Part shown: positions 19,051 to 26,533 of the stretch, one piece after another
Numbering within the stretch: the first letter of the stretch is position 1
Layout: each line of letters starts with the position of its first letter
NCBI RefSeq assembly: GCF_009915155.1
Contig: NZ_JAABLM010000007.1
Span: 62,001-126,000 of the forward strand
DNA length: 64,000 bases
Source: Flavobacterium ichthyis
GTDB lineage: Bacteria > Bacteroidota > Bacteroidia > Flavobacteriales > Flavobacteriaceae
Direction: 5' to 3'
Translations under genes and position numbers: made by a program
Notes under the pieces: model-generated
The model's input: only the letters and a program-made list of their open reading frames with translations
Databases searched by the model: none
Told to the model about the DNA's origin: nothing

Positions 19051-19485
19051 CTATTTTTTAAGTTCCGTAGCTTGACGAACCCATAATTTCCAAGTGCCTT
19101 TTTGTTTTTTCCAAAGTTCGAGCAACGCAAGTGTCATCGAAAAATCATAAACTTTGTATTTTCCCGAAACTTCTATCTGCCTTCTAATGACAAAAAAGTT
19201 TCGGTATTCCTTTACTTCCGTAATATTAAGTTGTTCAATTTTGTCATAAGACACTTTTTTGCTTTTAAAATCTTTTTCAAAATCCTCTAAATTTTGAACC
19301 CAACCATTCGAATGGCTGAACGAAACGTCTTTGGTTAGCACCTCCACAATTTCCCAACTGTTGACTTGCATCGTGCTGTCGAGAAAAGCTATGTTTTCTT
19401 TTAACTTTTCGGGAATTGACACATTTTGAGCCAAAATTTTGCCTGGCAGCAAATATAAAATGGTAAGTAAAATTTTCAATTTCAT
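19051..19485 (-). CDS. Secreted NTF2/SnoaL-like protein (DUF4440 type)
   Basis: The 144-aa protein has a signal peptide (MKLKILLTILYLLPGKILAQ). The rest, with FLDSTMQVNSWEIVEVLTKD, VSFSHSNGWVQNLEDFEKDF and WKLWVRQATEL, looks like the cone-shaped NTF2 fold of DUF4440 or SnoaL-like proteins. No catalytic residues can be assigned. It ends against the UPF0104 gene with no gap (convergent). A second NTF2-like secreted protein is at 55430. Confidence 0.7.
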   Translation of the reverse strand: MKLKILLTILYLLPGKILAQNVSIPEKLKENIAFLDSTMQVNSWEIVEVLTKDVSFSHSNGWVQNLEDFEKDFKSKKVSYDKIEQLNITEVKEYRNFFVIRRQIEVSGKYKVYDFSMTLALLELWKKQKGTWKLWVRQATELKK

Positions 19486-19618
19486 TTTGCAAAAATACTA
19501 TTTGCCCGCTAACCAAAGATAAATTTATCAAATTTTGAGGTGATTTATTGAATTTTAAGCGTAATTATCACAAACAAACGCTAAAAAACATATATTTTAA
19601 TTATGAAAACATATTTAC

Positions 19619-19636
19619 AACGAAAACGTTTTCGTT
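19619..19636. promoter_or_regulatory. 18-bp perfect palindrome, LacI/GalR-type operator candidate
   Basis: aacgaaaacgttttcgtt reads identically on both strands and has the central CG and AAAACGTTTT core typical of LacI/GalR-family operators. It lies between divergent genes, 92 bp upstream of the -7 box of the secreted protein at 19766. No LacI-family regulator is encoded in the window. Confidence 0.5.
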
Positions 19637-19727
19637 AAAAAGTGCAGTTTACCGAGCTTATTTTACACCTTATCGAAAACCTGAAAAAAACCCTTTTTAT
19701 TATGCATTCATAACAAAATCACCCCTT

Positions 19728-19735
19728 TACATTTG
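19728..19735 (+). promoter_or_regulatory. -7 box of the large secreted protein gene
   Basis: TACATTTG matches TAnnTTTG and lies 30 bp before the ATG at 19766. No TTG is seen at the usual spacing. Confidence 0.5.
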
Positions 19736-19765
19736 CACCACCCAAGAACTAAAATACTTAACCTT

Positions 19766-22700
19766 ATGAAAAAAGTACTACCACTACTATTTTTAATTTT
19801 TACTGCTGTTTCAACTTTTGCTCAAACTGAGTTGGTAAGATGGAATGGAGCCAATCTTCAACCGGCACCTTTCATTTCTTCAAATGCAATTGAAGCTTCT
19901 AACATTGGAGGAAACAATATTAGCTTTAGTACAACTAACTGGGGAAATCCAAACTGTTTTCTAACCTCTAATTGGACTCCAAGTACAACTCCAGATTACA
20001 CTAAGTATATCCAATTACACATTAAAACTAAGGCAAATTTTTCGGCAAATTTGACAAATTTACAATTCCGTTACATTGTGGGAGATGGAGGTCCTAGAAA
20101 TTTTGAAATTCGATATTCAAAAAATAGCAGTTTCCCATCGAATGGAACTTTGTTATCTACTAACAGTATTCCTGGAAATGAAATATTGACCACTTTCAAT
20201 CAGTCGCTTACTGGAATTGCGTTGGGATCAAATGAAAATTTATATATAAGAATTTACGCTTTCAATAATTCCAATATTCATTGGAATGGAGGAACTTTTC
20301 GTTTAGAACATGGTTACAATGATAGCAGCCCTGCAACAAATTATTCGGTTGGCCCAGTAATTACTGGAACCACGGCTACAGCATGTACCCCAATCAATCC
20401 TTCACCTGATTTTGGAAACAATACTTGGGTTGGGAAAGTATATTCTTATACAGGTAACACCCCAGCAATTACAAATTATTTAGGTTATGTAACTGAGCCA
20501 GAAATTTTCGACAGAAATGTTGGAGAAGGTGCCGTTTCAGGTGCAACAACGCAATTGTGTTCGGCTCCAGTAGATCGTTTTATGACGGTATATAAAATGA
20601 GAAAAAATTTCGAATTGGCCGGAACTTACAAATTTAACGTGGGTGGTGATGATGGTTACCGCTTAAAAATTGATGGTGTAACTGTTATTGACAGATGGCA
20701 AGATCAAGGCTATGTAGAAACTTCTGTTGACAGAACTTTGACAGCAGGAAACCACGATTTTGTATTAGAATATTATGAAAAAGCTGGATCTTCGAGAGTA
20801 AGTTTTTCTCACAATTATTGTAACGCACCAGGAAATTCAACTGTTTTTGGAAATAATACTTGGAACGTTTATGCTTTTAATAATTCAACCTTAGATGCTA
20901 TCCAAAACTACAGAGGTTATTATACGCAAACCGCTTTAAATGTAGATACCGAAACTGCTTGGAATAGAGATTTATCTCCATCAAGTGCATATACGTGGCA
21001 AGGTTGTGATGTTGCAAGAGACAATTTTGTAACTATTCACAAACGTAAAGGTTTCCCGTGCGGAAAATATCAAATTATTGCTGATAAATGGGACGACCAA
21101 TTGCGAATTAAAGTAAATAACAATCAGGTTTATGAAGCCTTGACTTATAATCCTGGACCTAATGCAAATATTGTTATTGGTACATTTGCGCTCAATGAAA
21201 ATGCCACAGTTGAAATTATCACTGCCGAACAAGGTGGTGTGGCCCACACAGGGATTCGCTTTGTACCGGTTGAAGCAGTTTACAGTAATTCTGCTTGGAA
21301 TATTAGTCCGGAAAACGCCGCTGTAGTAATTAATGGACCTTACACTTTTGCAGATAATATTGAGATTTGTTCTTGCAAAATTAATTCGGGTGAGGTAAAA
21401 ATTGCTGCTGGAAAAACCGTAACTATTAGAGAAGGATTAAACGTAAATCCATCATCAACATTTGTGGTTGAAAACAATGCAAGTTTGGTACAAATTAATG
21501 ACAATGCAACAAATTCTGGGAAAATAATCTTTAAACGAAATACGACTCCAATTACCCGTTTCGATTTTACATATTGGTCTTCGCCAGTTGCTGCAGCAGA
21601 TTGGAAATTAAACCAACTTTCGCCAAATACTTTGCGCGATAAGTTTTATAGCTACAACCCTACAGCAAATGGATGGGTGACGCATTTAGACGGAAATCAG
21701 GAAATGATTACAGGAAAAGGTTATATTGTGAGAGCTCCTCAATCCTTTTCAACAACGGTTTCGGCGGTTTTTGAAACAAAATTTATCGGTGCACCAAACA
21801 ATGGAGTAAAAACCTTAGCGGTTACAGTTTCTCCAAGCGACAAGTCAAATTTGGTTGGAAACCCTTATCCTTCTGCTCTAAGTGCTGATTTGTTTTACGA
21901 AGCCAATAAAAATGTAATCAAAGGAACATTTTATTTTTGGACGCATGCCACTCCGGTAAGTAGTACAGCAGATGCTAACGGAACATACCAATATAGCGCT
22001 TCTAACTATATTTCATATAACGCAACAGGTTCTACTTCTAACGGTGATGTAACCAACTGTAGCACTTGCAGCGGTACTAAGCCAACCGGAAATATTGCAG
22101 CAGGACAAAGCTTTTTCGTAGATACCAAAATAAACGGAACCTTGACATTTAATAATTCAATGCGCGTGAAAACGGCAAATTCCAACGGAAACTTCTATAG
22201 AACCGGAAATACCACGCAAAACGATTCTACTGCAGTTGAAAAACACAGAATTTGGGTAAACCTAAAAAATGCCGCTGGAGCTTATAACGAAATGTTGGTA
22301 GGTTATGTTGAAGGTGCTACAAACGATACTGATGAAGCTTTTGATGGCGAAACTTACGCTTCCGGAACTGCAATTTACAGTTTGTTAAACAACCAAAATT
22401 TGGTAATACAAGGTCGTGCTTTACCTTTTTCTAATGAAGATATTGTACCAATTGGTTATACTTCTGCTGCGGGAGAATTTAGCATTGGATTGGAAAGTTT
22501 CGATGGATTGTTTGCTGGTCAAGATGTGTTTTTATTTGACAAAAACAGCCAAACTTACCATAATTTAAAAGAAGGAAGATATACTTTTACAACTACTTCA
22601 GGAACACACAACAACCGTTTTGAAATCCGATACAGAAACGCATCTTTAGGAGTTGACCTTCCGTCAATCCAGCCGAACGATGTAGTGGTTTATAACTCAG

Positions 22701-22906
22701 GATCGCAAATTGGTGTAAAAACAAATCAGTTGAACATCAAGTCTGTTCAGGTCTTTGATTTGTTAGGAAAATCTTTGGCAAATGCTACTAACGTGAACCA
22801 AACAAGCTACATTACAACTGGTTTAAATGCTAAAAACCAAGTAGTTCTGGTAACCATAATTTTAGAAGAAGGACAAAAAATATCTAAAAAAGTATTGTTA
22901 CAATAA
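19766..22906 (+). CDS. Large secreted protein with two PA14-like modules and a T9SS sorting domain
   Basis: The ATG at 19766 gives 1046 aa with signal peptide MKKVLPLLFLIFTAVSTFAQ; an in-frame start at 19733 would bury it. Two tandem modules at about residues 210-355 and 365-515 look PA14-like (FNVGGDDGYRLKIDGVTVID; IIADKWDDQLRIKVNNNQVY). A beta-rich region follows (NLVGNPYPSALSADLFYEA, common in T9SS cargo). The C-terminus, VQVFDLLGKSLANATNV to ISKKVLLQ, is a type A T9SS sorting signal, so the protein is exported to the surface. PA14 modules often bind carbohydrates. No catalytic domain is recognised. Confidence 0.85.
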   Translation: MKKVLPLLFLIFTAVSTFAQTELVRWNGANLQPAPFISSNAIEASNIGGNNISFSTTNWGNPNCFLTSNWTPSTTPDYTKYIQLHIKTKANFSANLTNLQFRYIVGDGGPRNFEIRYSKNSSFPSNGTLLSTNSIPGNEILTTFNQSLTGIALGSNENLYIRIYAFNNSNIHWNGGTFRLEHGYNDSSPATNYSVGPVITGTTATACTPINPSPDFGNNTWVGKVYSYTGNTPAITNYLGYVTEPEIFDRNVGEGAVSGATTQLCSAPVDRFMTVYKMRKNFELAGTYKFNVGGDDGYRLKIDGVTVIDRWQDQGYVETSVDRTLTAGNHDFVLEYYEKAGSSRVSFSHNYCNAPGNSTVFGNNTWNVYAFNNSTLDAIQNYRGYYTQTALNVDTETAWNRDLSPSSAYTWQGCDVARDNFVTIHKRKGFPCGKYQIIADKWDDQLRIKVNNNQVYEALTYNPGPNANIVIGTFALNENATVEIITAEQGGVAHTGIRFVPVEAVYSNSAWNISPENAAVVINGPYTFADNIEICSCKINSGEVKIAAGKTVTIREGLNVNPSSTFVVENNASLVQINDNATNSGKIIFKRNTTPITRFDFTYWSSPVAAADWKLNQLSPNTLRDKFYSYNPTANGWVTHLDGNQEMITGKGYIVRAPQSFSTTVSAVFETKFIGAPNNGVKTLAVTVSPSDKSNLVGNPYPSALSADLFYEANKNVIKGTFYFWTHATPVSSTADANGTYQYSASNYISYNATGSTSNGDVTNCSTCSGTKPTGNIAAGQSFFVDTKINGTLTFNNSMRVKTANSNGNFYRTGNTTQNDSTAVEKHRIWVNLKNAAGAYNEMLVGYVEGATNDTDEAFDGETYASGTAIYSLLNNQNLVIQGRALPFSNEDIVPIGYTSAAGEFSIGLESFDGLFAGQDVFLFDKNSQTYHNLKEGRYTFTTTSGTHNNRFEIRYRNASLGVDLPSIQPNDVVVYNSGSQIGVKTNQLNIKSVQVFDLLGKSLANATNVNQTSYITTGLNAKNQVVLVTIILEEGQKISKKVLLQ

Positions 22907-22950
22907 TTATTTGAAAATTGTTTTGAAATAAATAGTTAAGTTGTTAATTA

Positions 22951-22981
22951 ATCCTGAAGTTCGCTTCGGGATTTTTTTTTT
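22951..22981 (+). terminator. Intrinsic terminator of the T9SS cargo gene
   Basis: atcctgaag and cttcgggat pair (one G-U) around a ttcg tetraloop and are followed by ten T. It is 44 bp after the stop codon. Confidence 0.92.
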
Positions 22982-23040
22982 ACAATAATTATTGCATAGA
23001 TAAAGTTTCGATTGAATTTAATATTTCCTTTAGATAATTT

Positions 23041-23095
23041 GGCAAATTTTATTACTAATTTTAAATAGACCTACACGTAACATTCACAATTTGCC
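23041..23095. repeat. Spaced inverted repeat upstream of the AI-2E family permease
   Basis: ggcaaatt (23041-23048) and aatttgcc (23088-23095) form an 8-bp inverted repeat separated by 39 bp, ending 3 bp before the ATG. It could be an operator or leader hairpin, or chance in AT-rich DNA. Confidence 0.3.
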
Positions 23096-23098
23096 AAA

Positions 23099-24205
23099 AT
23101 GACTACACTAAAAATCCCGGGTTATATCAAAGCCGTATTCATCTCATTGCTCATTATCATCATTATTTTTTTTATGATTATGGGCAAAACGATTCTCGTT
23201 CCATTAATGGTTTCGGGTTATATTGCTATGTTGATGACTGGTTTTTGTAACCGCCTCGAACGTTGGAAAATTCCAAGGTCATTAAGTGCATTTATTGCGC
23301 TATTATTAATATCTTCTTTCTTTTTAGGGTTTCTTTATTTTGTTTTTTCGCAATTGCGCAGCTTTTCTGATGATATTGAAGCGAACATGGTGGATAATGT
23401 TAATCAATTTGCCATTAATATAAATAATTGGGTAAAAAACACTTTAGGCAAAGACCTTGGCATGGGCAATGGATTTAAAATGGAAAAAATTATTGAAATG
23501 ATAGAATCCGGCGATATGTCTATTTCTGATTTATTATTTAGAACTGTTGGAACATTATCTGATGTTATATTACTACCCGTTTTTATCTTTTTTATGCTTT
23601 TATACCGTGATCATTTTGCAGTTTTTGTAACTAAGGTATTTGCCAACGAGCGAAATAGGGTACTTTTGGCACATATTGTTTCCATCCGAAAGATTGTTCA
23701 TAACTACATCGTTGGTGCTGGGAAAGTAATGATTATTCTAGGGATTGTGCTTACTTTAGTATTATTTACCCTTGGGATTAAACACGCTATTTTTTTTGGA
23801 TTGATTGCTGGATTTCTTAATATTATACCATATTTAGGTCCACTTTTGGGAGCCATTTTTCCGGTAGCTTATGCACTACTTACAAAAGACAGCCTTTTTT
23901 ATCCGGTAGCTGTTGCAGTATCATTTACAATTGTACAATTGATTGAAGGAAGTTATCTTACCCCAAAAATAACCGGAGCCAATGTAAACCTCAACGCATT
24001 TATAACATTCGTAGGATTGCTTATTGGTGGTGCCATTTGGGGAATTGTTGGTATGATTTTGATTATTCCAACGATTGCTATTTTGAAAAAATTATTTGAG
24101 CTAAGTCCTGACACCGAACCTTATGCCTACTTGTTTGGCGAAGAGCGGACACAATGGTTTCAAAATAAAAAGCCCCTGAAATCCAACCAAGCGGAAGATA
24201 ACTAG
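23099..24205 (+). CDS. AI-2E family transporter (PerM-like permease)
   Basis: The 368-aa membrane protein has a hydrophobic N-terminal pair of helices, a soluble central segment (about 90-150) and a C-terminal cluster of helices with GFLNIIPYLGPLLGAIFPVAY and LTPKITGANVNLNAFITF, the signature region of the AI-2E/PerM family. Members have been described as exporters of autoinducer-2 or as Na+/H+ antiporters, so the substrate is open. It stands alone between a terminator and a tandem repeat. Confidence 0.9.
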   Translation: MTTLKIPGYIKAVFISLLIIIIIFFMIMGKTILVPLMVSGYIAMLMTGFCNRLERWKIPRSLSAFIALLLISSFFLGFLYFVFSQLRSFSDDIEANMVDNVNQFAININNWVKNTLGKDLGMGNGFKMEKIIEMIESGDMSISDLLFRTVGTLSDVILLPVFIFFMLLYRDHFAVFVTKVFANERNRVLLAHIVSIRKIVHNYIVGAGKVMIILGIVLTLVLFTLGIKHAIFFGLIAGFLNIIPYLGPLLGAIFPVAYALLTKDSLFYPVAVAVSFTIVQLIEGSYLTPKITGANVNLNAFITFVGLLIGGAIWGIVGMILIIPTIAILKKLFELSPDTEPYAYLFGEERTQWFQNKKPLKSNQAEDN

Positions 24206-24220
24206 GTAATGAGAAAATTT

Positions 24221-24289
24221 GAAAATTCCATGATTTGAAAATTCCATGATTTGAAAATTCCATGATTTGAAAATTCCATGATTTGAAAA
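24221..24289 (+). repeat. Tandem repeat, four perfect 16-bp units
   Basis: The unit gaaaattccatgattt occurs four times without change (24221-24284), followed by a partial fifth gaaaa. There are no spacers, so this is not CRISPR. It lies between the stop of the AI-2E permease and the convergent OmpA lipoprotein gene. The perfect copies suggest recent expansion by slippage. Confidence 0.95.
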
Positions 24290-24418
24290 GTATTCTCTTC
24301 AGGAATTCTCCAAATTTTTTTATTAAAAAACGGTTGTTTCATCTCAGATGAAAATTTGAATTTTCCCTGAATAATTAGTCCCAAAAAATTTGTGAAATCG
24401 TGTTAAAAGAGAGAAACA

Positions 24419-24455
24419 CAAAAAAACCTAACAGGTTTTGGAAACTTGTTAGGTT
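24419..24455 (-). terminator. Intrinsic terminator of the OmpA-family lipoprotein gene
   Basis: aacctaacaggttt and aaacttgttaggtt form a 14-bp stem (one G-U) with a 3-nt loop. A run of seven A on the plus strand becomes U on the minus strand. The stop codon of the lipoprotein gene is 27 bp upstream in the transcript. Confidence 0.92.
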
Positions 24456-24481
24456 GGAACATTTAAATTCTTATTTTTTTT

Positions 24482-25441
24482 CTAAATCTCATTCAACATT
24501 CTCGAAATTTCTTCCAACTTTGGTGTCAAAATTATCTCGATTCTACGATTTTTAGCTTTAGCTTCAGCGGAAGAATTGGGTTGTAACGGTGCAAATTCGC
24601 CACGTCCTGCCGCGGTAAGGTTTTTCTTGTCGATGCCTTTATTTTCCGCCAAAATATTAACGATTGCAGTTGCTCTTTTAGTGGAAAGATCCCAGTTGTC
24701 CACAATTTGCCCGGAACCATTATACGGAACATTATCTGTATGACCTTCAATTAAAACTGAAATGTCCGGATTTTGCGCCAAAACTTTTCCTACCTCGTTA
24801 ACGGCACGACGTCCTTCGGTTCCCACTGACCAACTTCCGGAACCAAACAGCAATTTATTTTCCATAGAAACATACACTTTTCCGTTTTTTTGTTCTACGG
24901 TCAAACCTTTGCCTTCAAAGCTGTTCAAGGCATTCGAAAGGGTTTCTTTCAAACGTTTCATGCTGGCTTCTTGTGCGGCAATCATACTTTCCAATTCGTC
25001 CACTCTTGCAGAACGATCTCTTAATTCAGATTGCAAACGGTTTAAACGCTCTTGTTCAGCGGCAAGTGCTTTTTCTTTGGCATCAAGCTGGGCAATCAAT
25101 TCGCGGTTTTTTCCCATGTTGGTACTTAAAGCGTCGCCACTATTTTTTTCTAAAGTGGCATAGGAAGCTTTCAAATTATCCAATCCTGATTTGGAAGCTG
25201 CTAAATCTGCTGCTAAATTATCTCGTTCTGATTTTAGTTTTGCCAACTGCGATTTTAAATCGGCTGATTCATTTTCAAGCTGGTTTTTGGTCGTTGCTAA
25301 TTGCTGATTTTCATCGGCAAGTGCTCGGTTTTCTTTTTTAAGATTGGTGTATTTTCCTTCGAGGTCTTTGTACACTTTTGAAGATACGCAAGAGGTCATG
25401 AATGCTAATGCGACAACTGCAAGGGTTACTTTTTTGATCAT
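24482..25441 (-). CDS. OmpA-family lipoprotein with coiled coil
   Basis: From the ATG at 25441 the protein is 319 aa: a lipoprotein signal ending VALAFMTSCVSS, a long heptad-rich coiled coil (about residues 25-170, with LANDENQQL-like Lys/Glu/Gln repeats), and a C-terminal OmpA domain (SVLIEGHTDNVPYNG, NRRIEIILTPKL). It should anchor in a membrane by lipid and bind peptidoglycan at its far end. An in-frame extension to 25615 would run through the repeat element at 25469 and lacks a signal, so it is rejected. Confidence 0.92.
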   Translation of the reverse strand: MIKKVTLAVVALAFMTSCVSSKVYKDLEGKYTNLKKENRALADENQQLATTKNQLENESADLKSQLAKLKSERDNLAADLAASKSGLDNLKASYATLEKNSGDALSTNMGKNRELIAQLDAKEKALAAEQERLNRLQSELRDRSARVDELESMIAAQEASMKRLKETLSNALNSFEGKGLTVEQKNGKVYVSMENKLLFGSGSWSVGTEGRRAVNEVGKVLAQNPDISVLIEGHTDNVPYNGSGQIVDNWDLSTKRATAIVNILAENKGIDKKNLTAAGRGEFAPLQPNSSAEAKAKNRRIEIILTPKLEEISRMLNEI

Positions 25442-25468
25442 TTTATTTTGATTTTTGTTCTTATGGTT

Positions 25469-25613
25469 TAGCCCCGATTGAAGCGGTAATCCTTTTGGTA
25501 AAAAAATGGTGTTTTTGCTTGCTGGAAAGAGCGACCGGCAGGAAGCTCCTTTACGGCAATTGCAAAAACCCGTTTTTGACCAAAAGATTGTAGCGAAAAG
25601 CGGGATTGGCTTC
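25469..25613 (+). repeat. Structured intergenic repeat element, copy 2
   Basis: The element begins tagccccgattgaagcgg and ends tagcgaaaagcgggattggc, like the copy at 6381. Inner arms differ in sequence but keep pairing: cttttggt with accaaaag, and gtttttgc with gcaaaaac. Its central gagcgaccggcaggaagctcct resembles copy 1. Changing arms with conserved ends and kept pairing suggest a structured RNA or a palindromic mobile repeat. Confidence 0.7.
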
Positions 25614-25627
25614 AAAAATAATTTATT

Positions 25628-26389
25628 TTATTGAATTTCGACCATTACCGGACAATGATCCGAGTGTTTGGCATCGGATAAAATGACAGAACGTGTGAGG
25701 CGATTTTCCATATTTTTTGTGGCCAAAATATAATCGATTCGCCAGCCTTTGTTGTTATTTCGAGCGTTGGCACGATAACTCCACCACGTGTAATGGTGCG
25801 GATCTTTGTTGAAATGACGGAAAGTATCGACAAATCCGGAGTTGATGAACATGTCGAGCCAACTTCTTTCTTCGGGCAAAAAACCGGAAACTTTTGCGTT
25901 GCGAATTGGGTCGTGAATGTCGATGGCTTGATGACAAATATTGTAATCGCCGCAAATTAGAAGGTTTGGAATTTCTTTTTTGAGTTCGGAAATATAATTA
26001 TGAAAATCGTCCATGAACTTAAATTTGTGGTCTAATCGCGCAATATTTGTGCCGGAAGGAAGGTACAAACTCATCACTGAAAAATCTTCAAAATCCACGC
26101 GAAGGTTTCTGCCTTCGAAATCCATGTGCTCGATTCCGGTGCCAAAAACAATTTGTTTGGGTTCGGTTTTACACAAAATGGCAACACCGCTGTAGCCTTT
26201 TTTTTGTGCGGGATACCAATAATTGTAAGGGTATCCAGCTTCTTTAATCAAGTCAAGCGGAATTTGCTCTGGAGTGGCCTTTATTTCTTGCAAACAAATA
26301 ATATCGGGGTTGGCTTGCTGGAGCCAATCGAGAAATCCTTTAGTGATGGCAGCCCTGATTCCGTTTACATTATAGGAGATGATTTTCAT
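25628..26389 (-). CDS. xth: Exodeoxyribonuclease III (AP endonuclease)
   Basis: From the ATG at 26389 the protein is 253 aa and begins MKIISYNVNGIRAAITKGFL, with DIICLQEIKA carrying the metal-binding Glu. Later come LLICGDYNICHQAIDIHD and, at the C-terminus, WRIDYILATKNM and SDAKHSDHCPVMVEI with the catalytic His. It belongs to the ExoIII branch of the endonuclease/exonuclease/phosphatase fold and acts in base-excision repair. An upstream in-frame ATG at 26422 adds eleven Lys-rich residues and is less likely. Confidence 0.95.
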   Translation of the reverse strand: MKIISYNVNGIRAAITKGFLDWLQQANPDIICLQEIKATPEQIPLDLIKEAGYPYNYWYPAQKKGYSGVAILCKTEPKQIVFGTGIEHMDFEGRNLRVDFEDFSVMSLYLPSGTNIARLDHKFKFMDDFHNYISELKKEIPNLLICGDYNICHQAIDIHDPIRNAKVSGFLPEERSWLDMFINSGFVDTFRHFNKDPHHYTWWSYRANARNNNKGWRIDYILATKNMENRLTRSVILSDAKHSDHCPVMVEIQ

Positions 26390-26506
26390 GAAATGTAGTT
26401 TATCTTTTTTGATTTTTTTCAAAAGTAATTATTTTTTTGCGAAAAAGTTATTGATTAAAATAGGTTGATGTCTGTAATATTTTCAAGACTGATAAAGCAA
26501 TTTTGC

Positions 26507-26514
26507 TATCTTTG
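26507..26514 (+). promoter_or_regulatory. -7 box of the two-domain acyltransferase gene
   Basis: TATCTTTG is a perfect -7 match 20 bp before the ATG at 26534. It argues against the in-frame start at 26465, which would lie upstream of the promoter. Confidence 0.6.
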
Positions 26515-26533
26515 TTCCTTGCACAAATACAAA

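Noticed and set aside
24221..24289. Possible CRISPR array (16-bp repeats)
   Set aside because: Units are directly joined without spacers and no cas genes are present.
24202..24384. A 60-codon minus-strand frame over the 16-bp repeat
   Set aside because: Its translation is a repeat of MEFSNHGIFKSWNFQI-type units made by the tandem DNA repeat; no sign of coding.
25442..25615. N-terminal extension of the OmpA-family lipoprotein by 58 residues
   Set aside because: The extension is encoded by the repeat element at 25469 and hides the lipoprotein signal.
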